Origin: Streptococcus oralis | GTDB lineage: Bacteria > Bacillota > Bacilli > Lactobacillales > Streptococcaceae | DNA: 64,000 nt | Direction: 5' to 3' | NCBI RefSeq assembly: GCF_019929345.1 | Contig: NZ_JAHZPJ010000011.1 | Location: forward strand, 14,600 to 78,599 | Shown: positions 38,171-47,254 of the stretch, piece by piece | Layout of the letters: every line of letters starts with the position of its first letter | Numbering within the stretch: position 1 is the stretch's first letter | Translations under genes and position numbers: made by a program | Notes under the pieces: generated by a model | Seen by the model: only the letters and a program-made list of their open reading frames with translations | The model's database searches: none | Told to the model about the DNA's origin: nothing

Positions 38171-39988
38171 ATGCGTATTAAATGGTTTTCCTTGATTAGG
38201 ATTACAGGTTTACTTTTGGTGCTTTTGTACCACTTCTTTCAAACGATCTTTCCTGGAGGATTCTTTGGGGTAGATGTCTTTTTCATTTTTTCAGGATTTT
38301 TGATCACTTCCCTCCTTTTAGAAGAATTTGGGAAGGCACGTCAGATTGATTTACTGGGCTTTTTTAAGAGACGGTTTTACCGCATCGTGCCACCTGTGGT
38401 GCTGATGGTCTTGGTGACAATGCCTTTTACTTTCTTGGTTCGTCAAGACTATGTTGCTGGAATTGGTGGCCAGATAGCTGGAGTTCTCGGTTTTATGACC
38501 AACTTCTACGAAATGTTAACAGGGGGCAGTTATGAATCCCAGTTCATTCCGCATCTCTTTGTTCACAACTGGAGTCTAGCTGTTGAGGTTCACTACTATA
38601 TCCTTTGGGGCTTAGCGGTTTGGTTCTTATCGAAACGTTCAAAATCTAGTAGTCAATTGAGAGGGATGGTCTTTCTTCTTTCTGCTGGAGCTTTTATCAT
38701 TAGCTTTTTCTCCATGTTTATTGGTAGTCTAATGGCTAGTTCCTATTCATCTGTCTACTTTTCAAGTTTAACCCATGTTTATCCCTTCTTTTTAGGAAGC
38801 ATTTTGGCGACAGTTGTAGGGGTTCGTCAGACGAGCGATTTAGTCAAGCAGTTTGACCGGACATGGGATATTCGTCAGAATCTACTGGTATTTGTTGCAG
38901 GTCTCTTGGTGTTAATACTCTTGACTTTCTTTGTCAAGTTCACCTACCTGTTTGCGTACTTATTTGGCTTCTTGCTAGCAAGTTTAGCGGCAGTGACCAT
39001 GATTTTTGCTGCGCGTGTCTTGCATGAGAAAACGCCTGAGATACAAGAACCTCGGATCATTACATTTTTAGCGGATACCAGCTACGCGGTTTATCTTTTC
39101 CACTGGCCTTTTTATATTATCTTTTCTCAGCTGATGAGCAATCTGCCTGCTGTTATTCTGACAATCATCTTTTCCTATTTCTTCGCTATCCTATCCTTCT
39201 ATATTATTGAGCCATTGATTGCTGGTAAGACCAACGCTTTAGTTAGAAAAATCACTAAACTGCACCATATCAAACCTATTAGTGCTAGTGTTGTGAGTGC
39301 CCTTTCCTTACTTACTTTGATTATCATAGCTATGGCTCCTCAAGTTGGAGCTTTTGAGACAGACTTGATGGTCAATGGTTTCAAGCAAGCTCAGACCAAT
39401 ATTGGACAAACAAAGACTCTTGCTGAACAAGCTGAAGTCAGTCGTCTAGGAATTTCTGAGGGAACAAGCCTAGTAGGAGATTCGGTAGCCTTACGTGCCA
39501 ATACAGCCTTAAAAGAGGCGCTTCCTGATGCAAATATCAATGCTCAGGTTAGTCGGACGACCAAGCAAGCTAATGACATCATGCTCAATAACAGTCAGAA
39601 TAAGGCGCTGCTAAAAACTGTTGTCATTGCAACGGGAGTCAACAATCCTGAAGGTTATAAGAATGACTTGGACAGCATCGTGAACAATCTACCGAAAGGA
39701 CACCATCTGATACTGGTGACCCCTTATGAGGGAGATAAGAGCAAGGACACTTATACATCAGTGGAGCAGTATGCGGCTTATGCGAGAGAATTAGCTGAAA
39801 AGAACCCATATGTGAGCATCGCTGACTGGAATAAGGTCGCTAAGGAACACCCTGAAATCTGGGCTGGAACTGATCAAGTCCACTTTGGAAATGATAGCAA
39901 CATGATTGAAGAAGGTGCTAAACTTTACGCAGAGACGATTGCAGCTGCTGTTAAGGCTGCTCAAGAACTGCCTGTGAAATCAAAATAA
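38171..39988 (+). CDS. oatA: Peptidoglycan/membrane O-acetyltransferase, OatA/Adr-type
   Basis: 605-aa two-domain protein. The N-terminal acyltransferase-3 membrane domain (residues about 1-380; early FFGVDVFFIFSGFLIT and NWSLAVEVHYYILWGL) carries acetyl groups across the membrane. The C-terminal extracellular SGNH domain (about 420-600) has GDSV with Ser438, and TDQVHFG with Asp568 and His571 as the remaining triad. It acetylates MurNAc O6 and gives lysozyme resistance in the family; the length equals that of pneumococcal Adr. GGAGAA precedes ATG. Promoter candidates are TATAAT at 38111-38116 or TGATAGAAT upstream. Confidence 0.88.
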   Translation: MRIKWFSLIRITGLLLVLLYHFFQTIFPGGFFGVDVFFIFSGFLITSLLLEEFGKARQIDLLGFFKRRFYRIVPPVVLMVLVTMPFTFLVRQDYVAGIGGQIAGVLGFMTNFYEMLTGGSYESQFIPHLFVHNWSLAVEVHYYILWGLAVWFLSKRSKSSSQLRGMVFLLSAGAFIISFFSMFIGSLMASSYSSVYFSSLTHVYPFFLGSILATVVGVRQTSDLVKQFDRTWDIRQNLLVFVAGLLVLILLTFFVKFTYLFAYLFGFLLASLAAVTMIFAARVLHEKTPEIQEPRIITFLADTSYAVYLFHWPFYIIFSQLMSNLPAVILTIIFSYFFAILSFYIIEPLIAGKTNALVRKITKLHHIKPISASVVSALSLLTLIIIAMAPQVGAFETDLMVNGFKQAQTNIGQTKTLAEQAEVSRLGISEGTSLVGDSVALRANTALKEALPDANINAQVSRTTKQANDIMLNNSQNKALLKTVVIATGVNNPEGYKNDLDSIVNNLPKGHHLILVTPYEGDKSKDTYTSVEQYAAYARELAEKNPYVSIADWNKVAKEHPEIWAGTDQVHFGNDSNMIEEGAKLYAETIAAAVKAAQELPVKSK

Positions 39989-39992
39989 GATC

Positions 39993-40022
39993 AAAGAGTT
40001 GGAGAAATCCAGCTCTTTTAAA
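39993..40022 (+). terminator. oatA terminator
   Basis: AAAGAGTTGG/CCAGCTCTTT stem (one G-U pair), short T-run. Confidence 0.8.
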
Positions 40023-40049
40023 ATATCTCTAGAAAATAGGTCTATACCA

Positions 40050-40104
40050 TTTACAAATGAAAAAGAAAGGTTTATAATGTAATTGACATAATAAATTCTA
40101 GAAT
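40050..40104 (+). promoter_or_regulatory. nagA promoter region
   Basis: TTTACA (40050-40055), 17-bp spacer, TATAAT (40073-40078). ATTCTAGAAT, a perfect 10-bp palindrome, lies at 40095-40104 just after the start point and could be an operator. Confidence 0.65.
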
Positions 40105-40128
40105 CAATCTATCAAGGAGGTTATCATT

Positions 40129-41280
40129 ATGCCTAATTATATTAAAGCGGATCAGTTTTTCTACCCACACGGAGTTCGTCGTGGCGGTTACTTGGAACTT
40201 GTGGATGGCAAGTTTGGCAAGCATGTAGAACAGATTCCTGAAGGAGCTGAGGTGATTGACTATACCGGTTATAGCATTGCCCCAGGACTTGTGGATACCC
40301 ATATTCATGGATTTGGCGGTGTCGATGTCATGGATAATAATATCGAAGGAACCCTTCATACCATGAGTGAAGGATTGCTTAGCACAGGTGTTACCAGCTT
40401 CTTGCCAACGACGTTGACTTCCTCTTACGAGCAGTTGCTTGCGGTAACTGAAAATATCGGTGCTCGTTACCAGGAAGCAAGTGGAGCCAAGATTCGTGGG
40501 ATCTATTTTGAAGGCCCTTATTTCACAGAGAAATACAAAGGAGCTCAAAACCCTGCTTACATGAAAGATCCTCGTATGGATGAGTTTCGTGCTTGGCAAA
40601 AAGCAGCAAATGGCTTGCTTAATAAAATTGCCCTTGCGCCAGAACGTGAAGGTGTAGAAGACTTTGTTCGCACGCTTACGGGTGAAGGTGTGACCGTTGC
40701 TCTTGGACACTCAAATGCGACTTTTGATGAGGCTAAAAAAGCAGTTGATGCTGGAGCAAGTGTTTGGGTACATGCCTACAACGGGATGCGTGGGTTGACT
40801 CACCGTGAACTCGGTATGGTTGGAGCCATGTATCAATTGCCTCATACCTATGCAGAGTTGATCTGTGACGGTCACCACGTGGATCCAAAGGCCTGTGACA
40901 TTTTGCTCAAACAAAAGGGAACTGAAAATATTGCCCTTATCACAGACTGTATGACAGCTGGTGGCTTGGAAGATGGAGACTACATGTTGGGAGAATTCCC
41001 AGTAGTGGTTGCCAATGGAACGGCTCGCCTCAAATCTACAGGTAACTTGGCAGGTTCTATCCTCAAACTCAAAGATGGTTTGAAGAATGTAGTCGAATGG
41101 GGCATTGCGAATCCGCATGAAGCAGTCATGATGGCCAGCCTCAACCCAGCAAAATCTGTTCACATCGATGATGTGTGCGGTCAAATCCGTGAAGGTTATG
41201 ATGCTGACTTTATCGTCCTAGATAAAGATTTGGAATTGGTAGCAACCTACCTAGATGGTGTGAAACGTTATCAAGCCTAA
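40129..41280 (+). CDS. nagA: N-acetylglucosamine-6-phosphate deacetylase
   Basis: 383-aa amidohydrolase turning GlcNAc-6-P into GlcN-6-P and acetate. Metal-site HxH is in LVDTHIHGFGGVDVMD (about residues 55-70), followed by GIYFEGPYF (the conserved Glu), LGHSNATFDEA and ITDCMTAGG (the catalytic Asp region). AAGGAGG precedes ATG. Monocistronic; nagB is not in this window. Confidence 0.95.
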   Translation: MPNYIKADQFFYPHGVRRGGYLELVDGKFGKHVEQIPEGAEVIDYTGYSIAPGLVDTHIHGFGGVDVMDNNIEGTLHTMSEGLLSTGVTSFLPTTLTSSYEQLLAVTENIGARYQEASGAKIRGIYFEGPYFTEKYKGAQNPAYMKDPRMDEFRAWQKAANGLLNKIALAPEREGVEDFVRTLTGEGVTVALGHSNATFDEAKKAVDAGASVWVHAYNGMRGLTHRELGMVGAMYQLPHTYAELICDGHHVDPKACDILLKQKGTENIALITDCMTAGGLEDGDYMLGEFPVVVANGTARLKSTGNLAGSILKLKDGLKNVVEWGIANPHEAVMMASLNPAKSVHIDDVCGQIREGYDADFIVLDKDLELVATYLDGVKRYQA

Positions 41281-41292
41281 GATGATAAAATG

Positions 41293-41320
41293 GGGGTCAG
41301 TAGAGGACTCCTATTTTTTT
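41293..41320 (+). terminator. nagA terminator
   Basis: GGGGTC/GACTCC stem with 7-nt loop and TATTTTTTT. Confidence 0.75.
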
Positions 41321-41432
41321 GATAGGCTGAAAAGGGTATTTAAAGAAGTCTTCCTGATGGGAAAGGCAAGCAAAATCCTTTCATTGTTCTAGAAAATTCG
41401 TTATAATATACGATACAAAGGAAGTAGTAAGA

Positions 41433-41798
41433 ATGTATCGTGTTATAGAAATGTATGGGGATTTTGAACCGTGGTGGTTTATAGAAGGCTGGGAAGAAGA
41501 TGTCATCATGAGTCAATCTTTTGACAAGTATTATGATGCTCTAAAATATTATAAATCATGCTGGTTTGAGTTGGAAAAGAAGAATCCTCTTTATAAGAGT
41601 CGGAGCGATTTGATGACTATTTTTTGGGATCCTGCAGACCAACGCTGGTGTGATGAGTGTGATGAGTATTTGCAGCAGTATCATTCTTTGGCTCTTTTAC
41701 AGGATGAGCAAGTCATCCCCGATGAAAAGCTACGTCCAGGCTATGAAAAACAAACAGGTCAAGAAAAACATCGTTCTTGCCGCATGAAATGGAGATAA
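41433..41798 (+). CDS. DUF1033 family protein
   Basis: 121-aa cytoplasmic protein, rich in Trp, Tyr and acidic residues (MYRVIEMYGDFEPWWFIEGW...; TIFWDPADQRWCDECDEYLQ). It matches the DUF1033 family, often found just before comG in streptococci; function unknown. The promoter has TATAAT at 41402-41407. Its terminator directly precedes the comG cin-box, so it is not part of the competence operon. Confidence 0.85.
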   Translation: MYRVIEMYGDFEPWWFIEGWEEDVIMSQSFDKYYDALKYYKSCWFELEKKNPLYKSRSDLMTIFWDPADQRWCDECDEYLQQYHSLALLQDEQVIPDEKLRPGYEKQTGQEKHRSCRMKWR

Positions 41799-41826
41799 AA
41801 AAGTAACTTTTTAAGTTGCTTTTTTT
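41799..41826 (+). terminator. Terminator between DUF1033 gene and comG
   Basis: AAAAGTAAC/GTTGCTTTT stem, then a long T-run that merges with the T-rich DNA before the cin-box. Confidence 0.85.
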
Positions 41827-41835
41827 ATTTTTTTT

Positions 41836-41843
41836 TGCGAATA
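41836..41843 (+). promoter_or_regulatory. cin-box (SigX/ComX promoter) of comG
   Basis: TGCGAATA preceded by a run of T, the -10-like box read by RNA polymerase with ComX in streptococcal late competence genes. It lies 20 bp before comGA and there is no vegetative -10 between. Confidence 0.9.
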
Positions 41844-41862
41844 GTTAGATAAGGAGGGCGGT

Positions 41863-42804
41863 ATGGTACAAGAAATTGCACAGAAAATTATTACTACTGC
41901 GAAAGAAAAGAAGGCTCAGGATATCTATTTTATCCCCAAGGAAAAGTTCTACGAGCTTCACATGCGGATTGGAGACGAACGGTGTCTCGTTGACTCCTAT
42001 GAGTTTGATGTTTTAGCTGCTGTGATTAGTCATTTCAAGTTTGTAGCGGGTATGAATGTCGGAGAAAAACGCCGCAGTCAGCTGGGTTCTTGTGATTATC
42101 AGTATGACGAAAAGGTTTCTTCTCTGCGTTTGTCCACCGTGGGAGATTATCGGGGGCATGAGAGTTTGGTCATTCGTTTGTTACACGATGAGGAGCAGGA
42201 TCTGCATTTCTGGTTTCAGGATATTGGAGAACTGGGCAAGCAGTACAGGCAAAGGGGCCTCTATCTATTTGCAGGTCCAGTCGGAAGTGGCAAGACGACG
42301 CTGATGCATGAATTAGCTAAGTCTCTATTTAAGGGGCAGCAGGTTATGTCCATCGAAGATCCTGTTGAGATCAAGCAGGAAGACATGCTCCAGTTACAGT
42401 TGAATGAAGCAATCGGACTGACCTATGAAAATCTGATCAAACTGTCTCTCCGGCATCGTCCGGACCTCTTGATTATCGGAGAAATTCGGGACAGTGAGAC
42501 GGCGCGTGCGGTTGTCAGAGCCAGTTTGACAGGTGCGACAGTTTTTTCAACCATTCATGCCAAGAGTATCCGAGGTGTTTATGAGCGGCTTCTGGAGTTG
42601 GGTGTGACGGAGGAGGAACTAGCAGTTGTCCTACAAGGTGTCTGTTACCAGAGATTAATCGGGGGAGGAGGAATTGTTGACTTTGCAAACAAAGACTATC
42701 AAGAACACCAGCCAACTAGCTGGAATGCGCAGATTGACCAGCTTCTTAAAGATGGACATATCACAAGTCTTCAGGCTGAAACGGAAAAAATTAGCTACAG
42801 CTAA
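41863..42804 (+). CDS. comGA: Competence pilus assembly ATPase
   Basis: 313-aa type II/IV secretion ATPase (CglA in pneumococcus) that powers assembly of the transformation pilus. Walker A GPVGSGKTT is at residues 138-146, the Asp box SIEDPVEI follows, and Walker B lies in DLLIIGEIRDSETARA with ATVFSTIHA after it. AAGGAGGG precedes ATG. Overlaps comGB by 53 bp. Confidence 0.96.
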   Translation: MVQEIAQKIITTAKEKKAQDIYFIPKEKFYELHMRIGDERCLVDSYEFDVLAAVISHFKFVAGMNVGEKRRSQLGSCDYQYDEKVSSLRLSTVGDYRGHESLVIRLLHDEEQDLHFWFQDIGELGKQYRQRGLYLFAGPVGSGKTTLMHELAKSLFKGQQVMSIEDPVEIKQEDMLQLQLNEAIGLTYENLIKLSLRHRPDLLIIGEIRDSETARAVVRASLTGATVFSTIHAKSIRGVYERLLELGVTEEELAVVLQGVCYQRLIGGGGIVDFANKDYQEHQPTSWNAQIDQLLKDGHITSLQAETEKISYS

Positions 42805-43768
42805 GCAGAAGAAGATCATCACCCTGTTTAACAATCTCTTCTCTAGTGGATTTCACTTGGTGGAAATTATTTCTTTTTTGGGCAGAAGTGCCCTGCTGGA
42901 AAAGGACTATGTGGCTCAAATGCACCAAGGCTTGTCTCAGGGGAAATCTTTCTCAGAAATGATGAACAGCTTGGGGTTTTCAAGTGCCATTGTGACCCAG
43001 CTATCCCTAGCTGAAGTTCACGGGAATCTTCATCTGAGTTTGGGAAAGATAGAAGAATATCTGGATAATTTGGCCAAGGTCAAGAAAAAGTTAATCGAAG
43101 TGGCGACCTATCCTCTGATTTTGCTGGGATTTCTCCTGCTAATCATGCTGGGGTTGAGAAACTATCTACTTCCCCAACTGGACAGTAGCAATATCGCCAC
43201 CCAAATCATTGGCAATCTGCCACAAATTTTTCTGGGGCTAGTGTTGGTTTGCTCTCTGTCCCTACTTTTAGCCCTCACTTTCTACAAAAGAAGTTCCAAG
43301 ATGCGGGTCTTTTCGATGCTAGCACGGATTCCCTTTCTAGGAATCTTTGTCCAGACCTATCTGACAGCTTATTACGCGCGTGAATGGGGCAATATGATTT
43401 CGCAGGGAATGGAGCTGACGCAGATCTTTCAGATGATGAAGGAACAAGGTTCCCAGCTTTTTAAAGAAATCGGTCAAGATCTGGCTCAAGCCCTGCAAAA
43501 TGGTCAGGAATTTTCTCAGACTATAGCGACTTATCCATTTTTTAAGAGGGAGTTAAGTCTCATCATCGAGTATGGAGAAGTCAAATCCAAGCTGGGGAAT
43601 GAGTTGGAAATCTATGCAGAAAAGACTTGGGAAGCCTTTTTTACCCGAGTCAACCGCACCATGAATTTGGTGCAGCCACTGGTCTTTATCTTTGTGGCCC
43701 TGATTATCGTTTTACTTTATGCGGCAATGCTTATGCCCATGTATCAAAATATGGAGGTAAATTTTTAG
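42752..43768 (+). CDS. comGB: Competence pilus inner-membrane platform protein
   Basis: 338-aa GspF/PilC-type platform protein (CglB) with two GspF domains and three hydrophobic segments, e.g. LIEVATYPLILLGFLLLIML (about 123-142) and LVFIFVALIIVLLYAAML near the end. Start MDISQVFRLKRKK at 42752 matches the family length; the frame is open back to 42674. Translation is probably coupled to comGA through the overlap. Confidence 0.93.
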   Translation: MDISQVFRLKRKKLATAKQKKIITLFNNLFSSGFHLVEIISFLGRSALLEKDYVAQMHQGLSQGKSFSEMMNSLGFSSAIVTQLSLAEVHGNLHLSLGKIEEYLDNLAKVKKKLIEVATYPLILLGFLLLIMLGLRNYLLPQLDSSNIATQIIGNLPQIFLGLVLVCSLSLLLALTFYKRSSKMRVFSMLARIPFLGIFVQTYLTAYYAREWGNMISQGMELTQIFQMMKEQGSQLFKEIGQDLAQALQNGQEFSQTIATYPFFKRELSLIIEYGEVKSKLGNELEIYAEKTWEAFFTRVNRTMNLVQPLVFIFVALIIVLLYAAMLMPMYQNMEVNF

Positions 43769-43769
43769 A

Positions 43770-44093
43770 ATGAAAAAACTTATGACAAATTTGAAAAAAG
43801 CCAAGGCGAAAGCCTTTACTCTCGTGGAAATGTTGGTGGTCCTTTTAATCATTAGCGTACTTCTCTTGCTCTTTGTGCCTAATTTGACCAAACAAAAGGA
43901 TGCAGTGAATGACAAAGGAAAAGCTGCTGTTGTTAAGGTGGTGGAAAGTCAGGCAGAACTCTATAGTCTGGACAAGAATGAAGATGCTAGTTTAAGTAAA
44001 TTACAGGCAGACGGTCGCATCACAGCAGAGCAAGCCAAGGCTTATAAAGAATACCATGCAAAACAAAAAACAAGTCAAACTGTTGCGGATTAA
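43770..44093 (+). CDS. comGC: Major competence pilin ComGC
   Basis: 107-aa major pilin of the transformation pilus. The prepilin signal KAKAKAFTLVEMLVVLLIIS has the cleavage site before FTLVEM (about residues 15-16), followed by a hydrophobic helix and a soluble, Lys/Gln-rich domain. It requires the peptidase ComC/PilD, not in this window. It starts 1 bp after the comGB stop, with GGAGG just upstream. Confidence 0.95.
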   Translation: MKKLMTNLKKAKAKAFTLVEMLVVLLIISVLLLLFVPNLTKQKDAVNDKGKAAVVKVVESQAELYSLDKNEDASLSKLQADGRITAEQAKAYKEYHAKQKTSQTVAD

Positions 44094-44490
44094 GGCCTTT
44101 ACCATGTTAGAAAGTCTCTTGGTTTTGGGGCTTGTGAGTATCATTGCCTTGGGCTTGTCTGGTTCAGTCCAGTCCAGTTTTGCAGCGGTAGAGGAGCAGA
44201 TTTTCTTTATGGAATTTGAAGAACTCTATCGGGAAACTCAAAAACGCAGTCTAGCCAGTCAGCAAAAGACCAGCTTGAACTTAGATGGGCAGACAATCAA
44301 CAATGGTAGTCAGAAGTTGACTGTTCCCAAAGGGATTCATGCACCATCTGGACAAACGATTCATTTTGATCGAGCTGGGGGCAATTCGTCCCTGGCTAAG
44401 GTTGAATTTCAGACTAGCAAAGGAGTGATTCGCTATCAATTATATCTAGGAAATGGGAAAATTAAACGCATTAAGGAAACTAAAAATTAA
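44056..44490 (+). CDS. comGD: Minor competence pseudopilin ComGD
   Basis: 144 aa from ATG 44056, overlapping comGC by 38 bp; a shorter form would start near residue 10. It carries the type III-like prepilin motif IKAFTMLESLLVLGLVSII and a beta-rich C-terminal domain. A minor pilin thought to initiate the fibre. Confidence 0.92.
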   Translation: MQNKKQVKLLRIKAFTMLESLLVLGLVSIIALGLSGSVQSSFAAVEEQIFFMEFEELYRETQKRSLASQQKTSLNLDGQTINNGSQKLTVPKGIHAPSGQTIHFDRAGGNSSLAKVEFQTSKGVIRYQLYLGNGKIKRIKETKN

Positions 44491-44755
44491 GGCAGTGATC
44501 TTACTAGAAGCAGTAGTAGCGCTAGCCATATTTGCCAGTATTGCAACCCTCCTCTTGGGACAAATTCAGAAAAATAGACAAGAAGAGGCAGAAATCTTGC
44601 AAAAGGAAGAAGTCTTGCGTGTGGCGAAGATGGCTCTGCAGACAGGTCAAAATCAGGTAAAGGTAAATGGAGTGGAGATTCAGGTGTATTTTAATGAAAA
44701 AGGATTGGAGGTCTACCATGGTTCAGAGAAGTTGCTCGACCTTAAAGAGCAGTAA
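44453..44755 (+). CDS. comGE: Minor competence pseudopilin ComGE
   Basis: 100-aa minor pilin with the N-terminal signal [20 protein letters not shown], in which the usual Phe is replaced by Val/Ile but the Glu at +5 is kept. Overlaps comGD by 38 bp. Confidence 0.92.
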   Translation: MGKLNALRKLKIKAVILLEAVVALAIFASIATLLLGQIQKNRQEEAEILQKEEVLRVAKMALQTGQNQVKVNGVEIQVYFNEKGLEVYHGSEKLLDLKEQ

Positions 44756-45179
44756 GGTAAGAGCGTTCACTCTATTAGAATCTCTGGTTGCCCTTATCGT
44801 CATTAGCGGAGGCTTGCTCCTCTTTCAAGCTATGAGCCAGCTCCTTATTTCGGAAGTTCGTTACCAGCAGCAAAGCGAGCAAAAGGAGTGGCTCTTGTTT
44901 GTGGATCAGCTGGAGGCGGAGTTAGAGCGTTCGCAGTTTGAAAAGGTAGAAGGCAATCGCCTCTATGTGAAGCAAGATGGCAAGGATATTGCTATGGGCA
45001 AGTCCAAATCGGACGACTTTCGGAAGACCGATAGCAGTGGCCGGGGCTATCAACCTATGGTTTATGGACTTAAATTAGCTCAGATTACAGAGGAAAATCA
45101 ATTGGTTCGCTTTCGCTTCCAATTTCAAAAAGGCTTAGAAAGGGAGTTCATCTATCGTGTGGAAAAAGCAAAAAGTTAA
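44718..45179 (+). CDS. comGF: Minor competence pseudopilin ComGF
   Basis: 153-aa minor pilin: [20 protein letters not shown] (about residues 15-34) is the prepilin signal, and the rest is a charged soluble domain. ATG 44718 with TTGGAGG upstream is chosen; the frame is open back to 44667. Overlaps comGE by 38 bp and comGG by 23 bp. Confidence 0.92.
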   Translation: MVQRSCSTLKSSKVRAFTLLESLVALIVISGGLLLFQAMSQLLISEVRYQQQSEQKEWLLFVDQLEAELERSQFEKVEGNRLYVKQDGKDIAMGKSKSDDFRKTDSSGRGYQPMVYGLKLAQITEENQLVRFRFQFQKGLEREFIYRVEKAKS

Positions 45180-45570
45180 GGCAGGTGTTCTCCTATATGC
45201 AGTCACTATGGCAGCTATCTTTAGTCTTTTGTTGCAGTTTTATTTGAATCGGCAAGTTGCCCATCACAAAGACTTTGTCCTAAACAAAGAAAAGTTGGCT
45301 GCTTTTGCCATGGCCAAGCGAAGTAAAGATAAGGCTGAGCAAGAAAGTGGTGAACGAGTCTTTAACCTAGGAAAAGTTACTTATCAAAATACGAAAACAG
45401 TTTTTGCAACAAGTGTTCGTCTGAATAAGAGCAACTATGAATTTCTCTTACCTTCAAGGAAAATCAAAGAAGAGAAAACGGATAAAAAGGAACAAGTAGC
45501 GACTGATTCAAGCCAAGAACCAAATCAACAAAAAACAGACGATAAGGCAGATAAGAAAGATAATACCTAG
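45157..45570 (+). CDS. comGG: Competence protein ComGG (GTG start)
   Basis: 137-aa last product of the comG operon: a short basic start [10 protein letters not shown], one hydrophobic helix (about 10-27), then a soluble domain with a highly charged Lys/Glu/Asp tail. GTG 45157 has AGGGAG upstream. The family varies strongly in its C-terminus, as here. The next gene has its own leaderless promoter. Confidence 0.9.
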   Translation: MWKKQKVKAGVLLYAVTMAAIFSLLLQFYLNRQVAHHKDFVLNKEKLAAFAMAKRSKDKAEQESGERVFNLGKVTYQNTKTVFATSVRLNKSNYEFLLPSRKIKEEKTDKKEQVATDSSQEPNQQKTDDKADKKDNT

Positions 45571-45587
45571 TCAATTCAACTTCTTTG

Positions 45588-45596
45588 TGTTAAACT
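45588..45596 (+). promoter_or_regulatory. Promoter of the methyltransferase gene (leaderless arrangement)
   Basis: TGTTAAACT: extended -10 with TAAACT (45591-45596) exactly 6 nt before ATG 45603. No Shine-Dalgarno sequence. Confidence 0.55.
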
Positions 45597-45602
45597 AAAA
45601 GC

Positions 45603-46193
45603 ATGAAACATGATTTTAATCACAAAGCAGAAACCTTTGATTCGCCCAAAAATATCTTTCTTGCAAACTTGGTTTGTCAAGCAGTTGAAAAACAGATTGA
45701 TTTTCTATCAGACAAGGAAATATTGGATTTCGGTGGTGGGACGGGTCTATTAACCTTGCCCTTAGCAAAGCAGGCTAAGTCTGTCACACTGGTAGACATC
45801 TCGGAGAAAATGCTGGAGCAAGCCCGTTTGAAAGCAGAGCAACAAGAAATCAAGAATATCCAGTTTTTGGAGCAGGATTTACTGGTGAATCCCTTGGAAC
45901 AGCAATTTGACCTGATTATTGTCAGTCGGGTTCTTCATCATATGCCTGATCTAGATGCGACTCTTGCCATGTTTCACCATCATCTTAGGGAGAATGGACA
46001 AGTGCTTATTGCTGATTTTGTCAAGACAGATACCAATCACCATGGTTTTGATTTAGCTGAACTGGAAACCAAGCTCGCCCAGTTTAGTTTTTCAAGCATT
46101 GACAGTCAGATCCTCTATAGTGCTGAAGGTCTTTTCCTAGGAAATTACGCAGAACTCTTTTTAACAGTAGCCCAAAAATCACTCGCTGACTAA
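45603..46193 (+). CDS. Class I SAM-dependent methyltransferase
   Basis: 196-aa Rossmann-fold methyltransferase. Motif I ILDFGGGTGLLTLPLAK (about residues 41-57), the acidic residue of motif II VTLVDISEKM, and LIIVSRVLHHMPD as motif IV. Related to UbiE/small-molecule methyltransferases; substrate unknown. It follows comGG by 32 bp but has no ribosome binding site and a -10 box 6 nt upstream, so it is probably expressed from its own leaderless transcript. Confidence 0.85.
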   Translation: MKHDFNHKAETFDSPKNIFLANLVCQAVEKQIDFLSDKEILDFGGGTGLLTLPLAKQAKSVTLVDISEKMLEQARLKAEQQEIKNIQFLEQDLLVNPLEQQFDLIIVSRVLHHMPDLDATLAMFHHHLRENGQVLIADFVKTDTNHHGFDLAELETKLAQFSFSSIDSQILYSAEGLFLGNYAELFLTVAQKSLAD

Positions 46194-46205
46194 AGTAGTG
46201 ATTTT
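46175..46205 (+). terminator. Terminator overlapping the methyltransferase 3' end
   Basis: AAAATCACT/AGTGATTTT stem; the 5' arm lies in the coding region. Confidence 0.8.
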
Positions 46206-46236
46206 TTCTCTTCAAATGGAAAAAAGGAGGGAAATT

Positions 46237-46245
46237 TGATAAGAT
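46237..46245 (+). promoter_or_regulatory. Promoter of the ytxK-like gene (leaderless arrangement)
   Basis: TGATAAGAT with TAAGAT at 46240-46245, 6 nt before ATG 46252. AAGGAGGG lies about 20 nt before ATG, too far to serve and upstream of the -10. Confidence 0.5.
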
Positions 46246-46251
46246 AGGAAT

Positions 46252-47205
46252 ATGGATTTTGAAAAAATTGAACAAGCTTATACGTATTTACTAGAGAATG
46301 TCCAAGTCATCCAAAGTGATTTGGTGACCAACTTTTATGACGCCTTGGTAGAGCAAAATAGTATCTATCTAGATGGCGAGACCGATCTAGAACAGGTCAA
46401 GGAGAACAATCAAGCCCTTAAACGCTTAGCGCTTCGCAAGGAAGAGTGGCTCAAGACCTACCAGTTTCTCTTGATGAAGGCAGGACAAACGGAACCTTTA
46501 CAGGCCAATCACCAGTTTACACCAGATGCCATTGCCCTCCTCTTGGTACTTGTTGTGGAAGAATTGCTTGATCAAGAGGAAATTAGCATCCTCGAAATCG
46601 GTTCTGGAATGGGAATTCTGGGTGCTACTTTTTTGACTTCTCTTGCTAAAAAAGTGGATTACTTGGGAATTGAAGTGGACGACTTGCTGATTGATTTGGC
46701 AGCTAGTATGGCAGATGTGATTGGTTTGCAGGCTGGTTTTGTTCAGGGTGACGCCGTTCGTCCGCAAATGCTTAAAGAAAGCGATGTGGTCATCAGTGAC
46801 TTGCCTGTTGGCTATTACCCAGACGATTCCATCGCCTCTCGATATCAAGTGGCTTCTAATCAAGAACGTACCTATGCTCATCATTTGCTCATGGAGCAAG
46901 GGCTCAAGTACCTCAAGTCAGATGGCTACGCTATTTTTCTGGCTCCGAGTGATTTACTAACCAGTCCTCAAAGTGACTTATTAAAAGGATGGCTTAAAGA
47001 GAAAGCGAGCTTAGTTGCGATGATTAGCTTGCCAGAGACACTATTTTCTCATGCTAGCCAAGCCAAGACAATCTTTGTTTTACAAAAGAAAGCTGAAGAG
47101 GAGTTGGTTCCGTTTATCTATCCGCTAGAAAGCTTGCAAGATCCAGCTGCACTAATGAAATTTAAAGAAAATTTTCAAAAATGGAGTCAAGGTACTGAAA
47201 ATTAA
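46252..47205 (+). CDS. N6-DNA-methylase-like class I methyltransferase (YtxK-like)
   Basis: 317-aa protein: helical N-terminal part (about 1-95), then a SAM-binding domain with ILEIGSGMGILGATFL (about 113-128) and SDLPVGYYPDD in the position of the N6-methylase NPPY motif, here degenerate. It neighbours ackA, as B. subtilis ytxK does. Target unknown; no restriction gene is nearby. Confidence 0.85.
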   Translation: MDFEKIEQAYTYLLENVQVIQSDLVTNFYDALVEQNSIYLDGETDLEQVKENNQALKRLALRKEEWLKTYQFLLMKAGQTEPLQANHQFTPDAIALLLVLVVEELLDQEEISILEIGSGMGILGATFLTSLAKKVDYLGIEVDDLLIDLAASMADVIGLQAGFVQGDAVRPQMLKESDVVISDLPVGYYPDDSIASRYQVASNQERTYAHHLLMEQGLKYLKSDGYAIFLAPSDLLTSPQSDLLKGWLKEKASLVAMISLPETLFSHASQAKTIFVLQKKAEEELVPFIYPLESLQDPAALMKFKENFQKWSQGTEN

Positions 47206-47217
47206 GCAAGAATTTGT

Positions 47218-47240
47218 TATAATGGATGAAAACGCTTAAA
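47218..47240 (+). promoter_or_regulatory. ackA promoter -10 and cre site
   Basis: TATAAT at 47218-47223. TGAAAACGCTTAAA at 47227-47240 fits the CcpA cre consensus at 13 of 14 positions and lies at the start point, a position for repression. Confidence 0.75.
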
Positions 47241-47254
47241 AGGGGTATCATCTT